Source of the DNA: Streptomyces sp. NBC_01476
Lineage (GTDB): Bacteria > Actinomycetota > Actinomycetes > Streptomycetales > Streptomycetaceae
DNA: 64,000 nt
Direction of reading: 5' to 3'
Assembly: GCF_036227265.1 (NCBI RefSeq)
Contig: NZ_CP109446.1
Span: 6,961,001-7,025,000 of the forward strand
Below are positions 34,656 through 43,419 of this stretch, piece by piece. The position numbers were made by a program, and so were the translations under genes. The notes beneath the pieces were generated by a model, which saw nothing but the letters and a program-made list of their open reading frames with translations, searched no databases and had not been told where the DNA came from. Numbering within the stretch: the stretch's first letter is position 1; each line of letters begins with the position of its first letter.

Positions 34656-35927
34656 ATGTCAAAGATCATCGTGGCGTCACCCCCTAATACCGGCGAGCTG
34701 GCCCCCTTGCTGGAGCTCGCCCGGGGACTCGCCCAGCGCGGTCATCAGATCACCGTGCTCACCGGTAGCCGCTTCCGCGACGCCGTCGAGAGCGTAGGGC
34801 TCGCCTTCACCCCGCTGACCGGTATCGCGGACTTCGACGACCGGCTGATCGGGGACATCCCCGAACGCGCGCGCCTCACCCCTGGCCCCGAACAGCTCAA
34901 CTTCGACTGGGTCAACCTCTTCGTCAACCCCATGCCGCACCAGCATGCGGCCCTGCAGGAACTCCTTGAAGCGGACCCCGACCAGTACCTGATCTCCAAC
35001 GCCCTGTTCCTCGGAGCCGTGCCGACCGCGATGGGCGCATCCGGCCACCGGCCGCGCCGCTGGGTCGCGGTGTCGGTGGTACCGCTGGCCGTCAGCAGCG
35101 AGGACACAACCTTCTTCGGGCCCGTGCCGGTCGGCCCGGGCGAGGATCAGAAGGCGGCCAACCGCGCCGCCATCGCCGGATTCGCGAGCGAGATGCAACC
35201 GGTCCAGGACCGGCTGAACGAACTCCTGCGTTCCATGGGCGCGAGGGGGACGTTCCCGGCGTTCGTCGACGGAATCATCACCGTCCCCGACGTGACCGCC
35301 GCTCTGACCGTGCCCGGGTTCGAATACGAACGAAGCGACGCCCCCGACTCGTTGCACCTGGTCGGCAGCCTGACTCCGCAGCGCCCTGCGGAGTGGCAGC
35401 CGCCGGCCTGGTGGTCCGATCTGGACGGCTCACGCCCCGTCGTCGTGGTGACCCAGGGAACCCTGGCCAACCGGGACCTCACCCAGCTCATCGAGCCGGC
35501 CCTGACCGGTCTGGCCGACCTCGACGTCACCGTCGTGGCCACCCTGGGCCGCGAGGTCGACGCGCTGTCCATCCCTCTGCCGGCCAACGCCCGTCTCGCC
35601 GAGTACATCCCCTTCGACGTACTGCTGCCGAAGGCCGATGTGTACATCACCAACGGCGGCGCCGGCGGCATTCACCAGGCGCTCGCCGCAGGTGTGCCGG
35701 TGCTGGCCGCCGGCCTCACCGAGGACAAGCCGGCGAACGCCGCACGGGTCGCCCACCACGGCCTCGGCATCGACATGCACACCGCCACTCCCACTCCCGA
35801 AGCCGTGGCCGCCGACACCGAGAGGCTCCTCAAGGCCACCGAGATACGCGAGAACGTCGAGCGGCTCGCGCAGGTGTACGCCGCATACGACGCACTCGTC
35901 GAGATCGAACGCCTCACCCTCGGCTGA
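34656..35927 (+). CDS. MGT-type UDP-glycosyltransferase (GT1)
   Basis: 423 aa. The N-terminal acceptor domain begins MSKIIVASPPNTGELAPLLE with the HQITVLTGSRF segment. The C-terminal donor domain has VVVVTQGTLANRD, YIPFDVLLPKADVYITNGG and GGIHQALAAGVPVLAAGL, matching the GT1 donor motif; Asn in TNGG replaces the usual His of THGG. Such enzymes glycosylate small hydrophobic acceptors such as macrolides or flavonoids. It has its own leader and an unrelated function to the ESX genes around it, so it may be an insertion into the locus. The acceptor cannot be told. Confidence 0.85.
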   Translation: MSKIIVASPPNTGELAPLLELARGLAQRGHQITVLTGSRFRDAVESVGLAFTPLTGIADFDDRLIGDIPERARLTPGPEQLNFDWVNLFVNPMPHQHAALQELLEADPDQYLISNALFLGAVPTAMGASGHRPRRWVAVSVVPLAVSSEDTTFFGPVPVGPGEDQKAANRAAIAGFASEMQPVQDRLNELLRSMGARGTFPAFVDGIITVPDVTAALTVPGFEYERSDAPDSLHLVGSLTPQRPAEWQPPAWWSDLDGSRPVVVVTQGTLANRDLTQLIEPALTGLADLDVTVVATLGREVDALSIPLPANARLAEYIPFDVLLPKADVYITNGGAGGIHQALAAGVPVLAAGLTEDKPANAARVAHHGLGIDMHTATPTPEAVAADTERLLKATEIRENVERLAQVYAAYDALVEIERLTLG

Positions 35928-36356
35928 GCGGCTTCGCCCGTTCCCAACCTGACGAACTCGCCCTCGTCCGACCGGTCGTCGGAGACCCCGGTGGGGTTTG
36001 CGGCTGTAAGCCACGGTCAGGGACGGGTAGGGAGAACGGGCACCGCCGCCGCGATCGGCCGGAAAGGGCAGGAAAGGGCCGGAAAGGGCCGGCCTCTTCC
36101 CGGACGCTGCCCGCCTTGGCTTCGGCGCGTTGGCGTCACAGCCTGCGGTGTGACTCGGGGGACTTCTCACGCTCCGGATCCGCGAGCTTCAGCGGCCGGC
36201 GGCGTACGGCGAGTGAAACGGCACTGGAGTGAACCAGGCACCGCCGGCCCACGTAGCACTTGTTGAGTGGACGGGCTCTCATGACCGTGCCTGGAAGGGG
36301 TCAAAAGTACTGTGTCGGTGGGTGGAGTCGGCGGCCGGCCGGCGAGGGGGTAGCGG
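35928..36356. other. Gene-free stretch with short tandem repeats
   Basis: 429 bp without a supported gene. A 10-bp unit GGAAAGGGCC occurs three times in tandem at 36,061-36,090. The next gene starts at its right end after GAGGGGGTAGCGG. Confidence 0.45.
36061..36090. repeat. Three 10-bp tandem repeats
   Basis: Units are GGAAAGGGCA, GGAAAGGGCC and GGAAAGGGCC, lying in the leader of the gene at 36,357. Confidence 0.7.
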
Positions 36357-39155
36357 ATGGCGCTGTGGACCTGGCGGGGCGGGCTGCCTTCCTCGGCGGA
36401 CGGCGGGCCTGCCCGTTCGACGCGCACGGGTTCCGTCGATGTGCCGGTGCTGGCGGAGGAACACCATGGCCTGTGGCTGCTGTGGTCGTCGCTGGACGAC
36501 ACGTTCACACCCGCTGACATCGGCAGCCTGGGCCGGGACATGCCGTCGGGCGAGGGTGTCGTGACGTTGGTCGCCGCCGCGCCGACGATGGCGGTGACCG
36601 CCTTCTGGCCGCGGTTGAGCGAAGTGCTGGACCGGCTCTGCGCGTCAGGCACCACTGCGGTGCGGCTGGTTATGGCGGAGGCCGGCCGGGAGTACCCGGA
36701 GCGCCCGGCGTTGGCGCGCCGTATCGCCGACAGCTGGGGTGTCACCGTGGACGCACCGGTCGGCACTGTCATGATGGTGCCGGGCGGCTCGCTCTTCATC
36801 CCCATCGCGTCAGGAAGCCGGGACGGCTGGCGGCGTTTTTTTCCGAGGGCGAAACCGGCGGTGCTGGGGCCGCGTTCGCCGGTGCCGCCCTGGCAGGGGG
36901 CCCTCAGCGATGTGCCGACGAGCACCGCCGGCGGTTGCGTAGTGGAGCAGCTTCCCGCGGGGCTGATCGTGCGGCCGGCGGAAGCCAGGGCGCCGAGGCC
37001 CGGCGATCTGTATTACTCGGTACCGATGGATCCCCGGCGGCCGACCATCGTGGTCGGTGTGGCCGGTGGCGAGGACGTGTCCGTGGCGGAGGTCGTCAGT
37101 GTGCTGGCGGCCATGCCCGAGTCGGTGCGGTCAGGTGTCCAGCTGGCCCCTGGTGGTCTGCAGGATCTGCTGCGGCTGGGACAGGGCGTTGCTGACCAGT
37201 TGGGCGCCGAAGTGGAGGTGAGTACGGGACTGCCGCTCGTCGCCGCCGGTCGCCAGAACGCCCACATCACCCGGTCCGCGCTGATCGGGCGGGACGGCAC
37301 GCCCAGTTGGCTGCCCTTCGTGGACGCCGTGGTGTGCCGTCCGTCGCTGGGCGCCGAGCATGCCCCCTCCCCGCGTTTGCTGCGGTGGTCACCGCCGGTG
37401 CCGGGACCGGGCCGCCTGGAGGACGGCGTGGTCCGGCTCGACGAGCGGTGGCAGGTCGCCGTGACCCGGGCGGGGCTGTGGGTGAGCGCGCGCGATGCCG
37501 TTCCGCTTCCGCACAGGGCGCGGGAGGTGAGTGCCGAGGGCCCTGCCATCGAGGTCGGTGTCCCCGGCGTGCAGTTGGATGATTCGCTGTGGCCCGTGCT
37601 CTCCCAGCTCCTTGTCGCGCTCGACCCGGGATTGCGCGCGTGCGCCACCCTGTATGTGCACGGCACCTGCTCGGACGGCGGCAGTGGGCTCCGTGGGCTG
37701 GCCGCCCGGCACGGCCTGCGCACCATCCGTTACGCAGCAACCCCGAGCGGACCGCGCACGGTGCCGCCCCCCGGGCCCGGACCGGCTCCCGGGCCTCGGC
37801 CGACGCCCCGGCCCGTACTGACAGACCGGCCTGGGCAGACTCCTCAGCCCGGTCCCGTGCCCCGGCCCCCTGCCGGGGTGCCCGCCACCGGGCGTGCCGT
37901 GAAGCCCCCGGTGCCCGGCCGGTCGCCTGTGCCCCGGCGGTCGACCGCCTCGGACGGCACCCCCGCGCGAACACCCGCGGTCGCGCACGGACCTCGCCCG
38001 GTGCCGGCGCCGCCGGTCACCCGGTTGCCGGCAGAGCGGACGGCCCAACGTCCGGACGCAGATGCCGAGGGCCCATCGGATCCGCCGCCGGGCTTCCTGC
38101 CCGTAGCGGACCTCGACGCGGCCTGGGAGCACCTCAGCCGGGGACGCCGAGGAGGGGCCAGGAGTAAGGAACTCCCGTCCGGCCTCTCCGAGGGCGGACA
38201 GGAGCCGGGTCCCGACCTCGACGCGGCCTGGGAGTATATGAGCCGTGGCCGTACGGCCGCCGCCGCTGAGCAGGATGAGTGGGCCGCCGCCTCCCCCCAT
38301 GATCGACCGCGTCCCCATTCCGCGCCCGGCGGCCTGGAGACGGCCCCGGGCCGCCCTCCGGCGTCCTCCCGCCCGCTCCGCGCCGGCCACCGCAGCAGCG
38401 ACGGTGAGCGGAGCGCTCTGCGCATGCTGGCCGGGCCGGTGTGGGAGCGGCACGCTCCCGCTGTCGCGCAAGCGCTCACCCGTCTGACCGGACTGCCCGA
38501 TGAGGAACACGACGCCGCCCGGGCGGACGTGACCGCCCTCCGGATGTATCTGGCCGAAGCCGAGGGCCCGTTGGGCCACCGCGCCCTCACCCACGCGCTG
38601 CGGACGGGGGACGCCCGTCTGCAGCCGTACGCGGCTTGCCTCTTGTCAGGACTGCGGAGGATGCCGACGTACCGCGGGGCAGTTCTCCGGGGCGCGGGCG
38701 CCGTTATGGACGACGTGGGCCTCCTGCCCGGTTCCGTGCTCTGCGACAGGGCTCCCGTGAGCGGTGTGCTGGCGGCGAGAGAAACCGCCGTGCCGCTCGG
38801 ACCGCGTTACGCGGTCTGGTCGGTGACCGGGCGGCGCGTACGGCAGGTGCTCCCTGCCGACGGCGAGGGTGAGATCGACGGTGGGGGCGGCGAGGAGCTG
38901 GTGTTCCCCCTGGGGACGCCCTTTCGGGTGCTGGGCGTTCGCCTCGGCGGGGCCGCGCCGGTCGTCCTGCTGAGAGAACTTCCGGCCTCCCCGGCGCATG
39001 CCACCGGCGTTCGGCTGGAGGAGCCCGATGAACTCGACGACACGGATCGCACCGCGCTCGCCGCGCTGGACGAGGCACTCAAGGGCCGTTCGTCCCAGAC
39101 AGGCAAGGGCGGTTGGCTGGAACGTTGTGCGGGTCCCATCGGGAACGGGCCGTAG
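36357..39155 (+). CDS. ESX-associated protein, paralogue 2, with ADP-ribosyltransferase-like C-terminus
   Basis: 932 aa, no signal peptide. Residues 1-460 share the order of the protein at 40,411-42,603: TVMMVPGGSLFIPIAS, EQLPAGLIVRP, APRPGDLYYSVPMDP. A proline-rich linker (about 465-590) follows, then two copies of an LDAAWE(Y/H)(M/L)SRGR motif (about 583 and 621). The C-terminal 230 residues look like an ADP-ribosyltransferase fold: MPTYRGAVLRG (Arg near 770), YAVWSVTGRRV, and EELVFPLGTPFRVLGVRLGG (Glu near 845). The canonical Ser-Thr-Ser motif is not obvious. It could be an effector or a modifier within the ESX system; the ART call is from motif order only. Confidence 0.6.
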   Translation: MALWTWRGGLPSSADGGPARSTRTGSVDVPVLAEEHHGLWLLWSSLDDTFTPADIGSLGRDMPSGEGVVTLVAAAPTMAVTAFWPRLSEVLDRLCASGTTAVRLVMAEAGREYPERPALARRIADSWGVTVDAPVGTVMMVPGGSLFIPIASGSRDGWRRFFPRAKPAVLGPRSPVPPWQGALSDVPTSTAGGCVVEQLPAGLIVRPAEARAPRPGDLYYSVPMDPRRPTIVVGVAGGEDVSVAEVVSVLAAMPESVRSGVQLAPGGLQDLLRLGQGVADQLGAEVEVSTGLPLVAAGRQNAHITRSALIGRDGTPSWLPFVDAVVCRPSLGAEHAPSPRLLRWSPPVPGPGRLEDGVVRLDERWQVAVTRAGLWVSARDAVPLPHRAREVSAEGPAIEVGVPGVQLDDSLWPVLSQLLVALDPGLRACATLYVHGTCSDGGSGLRGLAARHGLRTIRYAATPSGPRTVPPPGPGPAPGPRPTPRPVLTDRPGQTPQPGPVPRPPAGVPATGRAVKPPVPGRSPVPRRSTASDGTPARTPAVAHGPRPVPAPPVTRLPAERTAQRPDADAEGPSDPPPGFLPVADLDAAWEHLSRGRRGGARSKELPSGLSEGGQEPGPDLDAAWEYMSRGRTAAAAEQDEWAAASPHDRPRPHSAPGGLETAPGRPPASSRPLRAGHRSSDGERSALRMLAGPVWERHAPAVAQALTRLTGLPDEEHDAARADVTALRMYLAEAEGPLGHRALTHALRTGDARLQPYAACLLSGLRRMPTYRGAVLRGAGAVMDDVGLLPGSVLCDRAPVSGVLAARETAVPLGPRYAVWSVTGRRVRQVLPADGEGEIDGGGGEELVFPLGTPFRVLGVRLGGAAPVVLLRELPASPAHATGVRLEEPDELDDTDRTALAALDEALKGRSSQTGKGGWLERCAGPIGNGP

Positions 39156-39215
39156 ATATCCGTGAACACGAGTAAACACACGTGACGAGGAAGACAGAGC
39201 GAGGAGGCACTGCGG

Positions 39216-40322
39216 GTGGAAAGCGAACATTCGGATGAGTCGAGGGTGGAGGGCGGCACCCGCACGGAGCAAGGCGGCGCCCGTACGGAGCGCGGGTCCC
39301 TGCGGCGGAGCCCACGGTGGTCCCCGCCCGAAGTGGACCAGACGATTGTGCTGTCTGCCGGCCCCCCGGACACGACAGGTGAGCCTCGTCCGGATCATGA
39401 GCCGGGCAGGTGGCCGATACGTACGCGGTCGGCGGCGGTGATCGCGGGTGTGCTCGTGGTGGTTGTGGTGCTCCTCGCGGTATTGATCTCGACCGTCAAC
39501 TCGGGAGGGAAGTCGACGGCGGCCGGTCCCACCCCGAGCCACGAGCCGTCGACGATCGCACCCGCGCCCGCCCCCAAGGCGACTGTCGCCCGACCGCTGA
39601 CCCCGGTGACGGGCATAGCCTCCACACACCCGCCGACGGCGACTCACAAGCCCAAACCCGCGCCCGGCAAGGGTGCACCGTCGCCGGCCATCGCGAAGCC
39701 GAAGCCGAAGCCCAAGCCCCAAGGACCGTCTCCGGTCGGATCCTGGCGGCTCGGCGCGGGCGGAAGCTCGCTCACGGCAGACACCACGGACGGTGCTCAC
39801 GCCCTTACCAGTTCCCATGTCACGAAGGGGACGGGCCACGGCGGTTGCGCCGTCTTCAACGGCACGAACAGCGAGGCCACCACCGCGGGATCGGTGCTCA
39901 ACACCGCGGGCGACTTCACTGTGTCGGCCTGGGTCTATCTCACCAAGAACACGGGCTTCGCCACGGCTGTCAGCCAGGATGGCACCACCGACAGCGGTTT
40001 CTACCTGCAGTATTCGTCACAGGATCAGCGCTGGGCGTTCGCGGTGCCCGGGGGCCGGGCGCTGTCGTCCGGTCCGCCGCCGCTGAATACCTGGGTCCAC
40101 CTGGTCGGAGTGGTCAGCACATACGCCAAGCAACTGCGGCTCGTCGTCAACGGAGAGGTCGAGGGGATCACGGCGCTACCCAAGCTGACCTCCACGACGG
40201 GCGACCTGGTCATCGGCCGCGGCCAGTGGAACGGTGGTCCCATGGACTGGTTCCCGGGTGCCGTCAATGATGTCGAGGTCTTCAACCGCGCCCTTACCGA
40301 CTCCCAGGTCCGCGCGCTCTGA
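39216..40322 (+). CDS. Membrane-anchored LamG-domain protein
   Basis: 368 aa from GTG at 39,216 with GAGGAGG upstream. It has a charged cytoplasmic N-terminus, one membrane segment at about 72-95 (SAAVIAGVLVVVVVLLAVLI), a Pro/Lys/Thr-rich wall-spanning stalk (KPKPAPGKGAPSPAIAKPK), and a C-terminal LamG domain (DFTVSAWVYLTKN, GFYLQYSSQDQRWAFAVPG, TWVHLVGVVS). The LamG domain is nearly parallel to that of the kinase at 19,217-20,923 (FYLQYSGDDNRWAFSIPG), although no kinase domain is present. It follows the ESX paralogue 2 gene by 60 bp on the same strand. A surface-binding role is likely; the ligand is unknown. Confidence 0.75.
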   Translation: MESEHSDESRVEGGTRTEQGGARTERGSLRRSPRWSPPEVDQTIVLSAGPPDTTGEPRPDHEPGRWPIRTRSAAVIAGVLVVVVVLLAVLISTVNSGGKSTAAGPTPSHEPSTIAPAPAPKATVARPLTPVTGIASTHPPTATHKPKPAPGKGAPSPAIAKPKPKPKPQGPSPVGSWRLGAGGSSLTADTTDGAHALTSSHVTKGTGHGGCAVFNGTNSEATTAGSVLNTAGDFTVSAWVYLTKNTGFATAVSQDGTTDSGFYLQYSSQDQRWAFAVPGGRALSSGPPPLNTWVHLVGVVSTYAKQLRLVVNGEVEGITALPKLTSTTGDLVIGRGQWNGGPMDWFPGAVNDVEVFNRALTDSQVRAL

Positions 40323-40410
40323 AAGGGTGCTGCAGAAGGGTGCTCGACGCGGGAGCGGACTTTTCGTTGTTCGGCGTTGTCGGCATCCTGTGGCCATGTC
40401 CGTTGGTTCT

Positions 40411-42603
40411 TCACCACGGCTGTTCGTTCACGAACCCCGGACGCGGTGCAGGGGCACGGGTGGGCGTGGCCGGCGTGATGGGGATCCGCGTGGCCTTCGA
40501 AGCCGGTGGCACGGCGGCCGGTGGCACGGGGGCCGCCGGCGGCCGGGAACGTTCCGCGGCTGGAGCGGAACGCGGTGCCTGCCCCTTGGGGCCCTTGGGC
40601 TCCGAGGGCAGCTCGGACGCCGGTGCGGGCAGGCGAGCCTTGAGCCGGGCGAGGTAGTTCTCCGCGGCGCGCAGGTGGTGACCGCCGGCGCCCGGGACAT
40701 TGCCGCGCAGGCTGATGATGGACGGCCCGATGCGCAGGGCCTCCGCGTCGTCGCGCACCGCCCGCCAGCAGGCGTCGGCGTTCGAGGCCGCTTGTTCGGT
40801 CTCGGGATCTTCCGGGCCTCGGGCCGCCAGCATCTTGAGCGCCACATCCAGGTAGAGCACGGTGGCGAGCGATTCCTGACTGGCAAGCCGCGCGATATGC
40901 GCGCGGATCTGGCGCACCTCCAGGAACGCCGCCGACGCCTCGCCGTGCCGGCTGAAGACCTGCTGCTCCAGGGTGAGGGCCAGGGATGACGCGTCGTCGT
41001 AACGTCCGTCGTTCGAGGCCGCCACGATGCGGTTGATGGGCTCACGGAATTCGGCGCTGCCGGCGGCCCGTGTTCCGGAGGCGCGCGTACCGGTGCTCTC
41101 CGGCCCCGCGGCCTTGCCCGGAGGTGTCTCCGGTCCGGGCGGCCACATCATCCGGACCTCGTGGCGTATCGCCAGGCGCCGAAGCCGGCGGTCCTCAGCG
41201 GCACTCCGCGACAGGACGTGCAGGGTGACGAAGGGTTGTACGTCAGGGTCGACATCCATCAGCAGTTGGGACAGGGCAAGGTAGAACGACTCGTCCAACG
41301 GCTTGCCCGGCACGTTGATCTCGATGGCCATCTGGTCGGCGGCCACCAGGCGGCCGGCGAGCGGTCGTGCCTGTCCCGCCGGTCCGATGGCGAGCCCGGC
41401 CCGCGTCAGGGTGACCTGCCAGGTGTCCGAAAGGGGGATGACTCCCTGTTCCTCCGCGCCGCCGGTATCGGGACCGACCAGGGGGGCACGCCGGCGCAAC
41501 AGGCGCGGCGACGTCCGGCCGGGGGCCGCGGGATGGCAGACGACGGCCTCCACGAAGGGCCGCCAGGTCGGTGAGCCCTCTGTGTCGACGAGTACCGGCC
41601 GCGCACCCCGGACTCCCTCGGGGATCCCGGCGCTGCCGGGGGCCCGGGGCGGTCCGGTCAGCAGTTCCACCTCGATGCCGAGGCTGTCGGCGACCTTCTG
41701 CACGGCGGGCAGCAGGTCCCGGTGGTTGCCGGGGGCGAAGCGCAGTTGCGTACGCACCGCCGTCGGCAACGCGGTCAGCAGGTCGGCGAGGTCGTCGGCG
41801 GGGACATCGGCGTCACCGCCGGGGCCGGGGGCACCGACGAGCACGGTCAGCTGGTCCGGGTCGACGGGCACCAGGTAGCAGAGGTCTTCGGGTCGCGGTG
41901 CGGCCGACCGGGGCGGGCGGACCAGCAGGCCGGCCGGTATCTGCTCGATCACGGACCCCGATGCGGTGTGGGAGGGCAGCCCGGCGACCGCCGTCTGCCA
42001 GAAGGGCGCCGGGCTGCGTTGCCCCAGCGGCAGCGGTTCGGCTCCGCGCTGGAACAGTTGCCAGCCGGTGGACGATTCGGTGCCGTCCACGACGAACAGC
42101 GTCCCGCCCGGCACGACCAGTGCGGCTCCCTCGGGGGCGAGCACCCGGATGTCCCAGGCGTCCGCTATCCGCTGGGCGAGCGCGGGGTGCTCAGGGGTGC
42201 CCGCACCCGCGCCGGACAGCACGAGACGAACGGTCGCCGCGCCCTTCCGCTGCAGCGTGTCGAGCAGTTCAGCCAGCCGGGTCCACAGCGTGGGCGTCAC
42301 GGAGCCGTCCACGCCGACCACCACGGTGGCGACCTCGTCGCCGGGTTCGGCCACCGCCAGGACGCGGGCGAGCGCGGCGGCGTCGGAGGGCGAGGGGGAC
42401 GCGGTCGGCGTCGAACGCAGCAGCACCAGTCCGCCGTATTCGTCCACCAGGACAGGCCTGCCCGGGTCGGCCGCCGCACCGGTCTGGTCCTTTCCGTCCC
42501 GCTCGGCCCAGCGGGACAAGGCCGTACCCCACCGCGCCAAGGGCTGCCTCTTCCCGGAGCCGTCGCGCTGGTGGACGGACCGGTCGCTGGAGTTCTCCAC
42601 CAT
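40411..42603 (-). CDS. ESX-associated protein, paralogue 3
   Basis: 730 aa from ATG at 42,603, chosen because GGAAAGGAG precedes it; the frame runs on to 43,440 but that part overlaps the YbaB-like gene. It shares with paralogue 2 the N-terminal VVPGGTLFVVDGTE, IEQIPAGLLVRPP, APRPEDLCYLVPVDP and ending of the fold (SFYLALSQLLMDVDP). The C-terminal part differs: a helical TPR-like region (INRIVAASNDGRYDDASSLA, ATVLYLDVALKMLAARG) and a proline-rich tail. It is divergent from the YbaB/EccC genes, sharing a 282-bp promoter region. Role unknown. Confidence 0.65.
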   Translation of the reverse strand: MVENSSDRSVHQRDGSGKRQPLARWGTALSRWAERDGKDQTGAAADPGRPVLVDEYGGLVLLRSTPTASPSPSDAAALARVLAVAEPGDEVATVVVGVDGSVTPTLWTRLAELLDTLQRKGAATVRLVLSGAGAGTPEHPALAQRIADAWDIRVLAPEGAALVVPGGTLFVVDGTESSTGWQLFQRGAEPLPLGQRSPAPFWQTAVAGLPSHTASGSVIEQIPAGLLVRPPRSAAPRPEDLCYLVPVDPDQLTVLVGAPGPGGDADVPADDLADLLTALPTAVRTQLRFAPGNHRDLLPAVQKVADSLGIEVELLTGPPRAPGSAGIPEGVRGARPVLVDTEGSPTWRPFVEAVVCHPAAPGRTSPRLLRRRAPLVGPDTGGAEEQGVIPLSDTWQVTLTRAGLAIGPAGQARPLAGRLVAADQMAIEINVPGKPLDESFYLALSQLLMDVDPDVQPFVTLHVLSRSAAEDRRLRRLAIRHEVRMMWPPGPETPPGKAAGPESTGTRASGTRAAGSAEFREPINRIVAASNDGRYDDASSLALTLEQQVFSRHGEASAAFLEVRQIRAHIARLASQESLATVLYLDVALKMLAARGPEDPETEQAASNADACWRAVRDDAEALRIGPSIISLRGNVPGAGGHHLRAAENYLARLKARLPAPASELPSEPKGPKGQAPRSAPAAERSRPPAAPVPPAAVPPASKATRIPITPATPTRAPAPRPGFVNEQPW

Positions 42604-42885
42604 GGCGCTCCTTTCCCAGAGTTGTAGGACTTCCGAGCCCAGGGCTGCGGGGCTGTCCGAGATTCGAGGGGCCGGGAGCGCGTAGAGCACCCCCTTCATC
42701 CTTACGGGCGGTGTCGCGGATCGGTTCGCACGGCGGGCGGAACCCGTCATCGTCCCCGAATGAGGGCCCCCGGTAACCGGAACTGGGGGCTGTCGAGGGC
42801 GACGCGCCCGCTCGTAGCCTCGGGCACTCGGAAAGTCCGGGCACCCGGGCAGTTCAGAATGGCAAATGGCAGGTGACTGGACGTT

Positions 42886-43290
42886 ATGCCGGACAATGAC
42901 GACTTCGACTTCGGCGCGCTCGCCCGACACGCCCAGCAGGCGGAGAGCGGGATGGCCGCCGTGCAGGACGATCTGCAGTACATGGAGGCCACTGGCTACG
43001 GCCGGGAAGGTCTGGTCGCGGCCACGCTCTCGGCCGAGGGACGGCTTGTCGGACTCACCATCGACCCTTCGGTGATCGACCCCGACGACCCGGAGACTCT
43101 CGTCGACCTGATCATGACGGCGGTCGACGGCGCGTTCCAAGAGCTCAGCGTGCAGCGGAACGAACGCATGGCGTCCGTGGTGGACAACCTGAACGGGGTG
43201 CTCGCGGGGCTGGAAGGGAGCAGGCGTCCCGGAGGTACCGTCGCGCCCAGGTTCCCCGCCCGCCGCAGGGCGCCGGGGCAGGAACACTGA
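42886..43290 (+). CDS. YbaB/EbfC-family protein
   Basis: 134 aa. A YbaB-like fold is seen: an N-terminal helix (FGALARHAQQAESGMAAVQ), beta strands (GLVAATLSAEGRLVGLTIDP), and a C-terminal helix (TLVDLIMTAVDGAFQELSVQ), with a basic tail. YbaB-type proteins next to WXG100 and ecc genes are frequent in Streptomyces; they may bind DNA or act as small secretion-linked partners. It is just upstream of eccC on the same strand, with a 129-bp gap. Confidence 0.75.
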   Translation: MPDNDDFDFGALARHAQQAESGMAAVQDDLQYMEATGYGREGLVAATLSAEGRLVGLTIDPSVIDPDDPETLVDLIMTAVDGAFQELSVQRNERMASVVDNLNGVLAGLEGSRRPGGTVAPRFPARRRAPGQEH

Positions 43291-43419
43291 CCCACCGCGT
43301 CTTCGAAAGGGGACGAACCGGCGGCAGGAACCAGGGTCTGTCGGACGCCGTGCAGGAATTCCTATCGTGACAAAGGCCCGGCGCCCGGCGTCACCCATGC
43401 GACAGACGAAGAGATTTTC

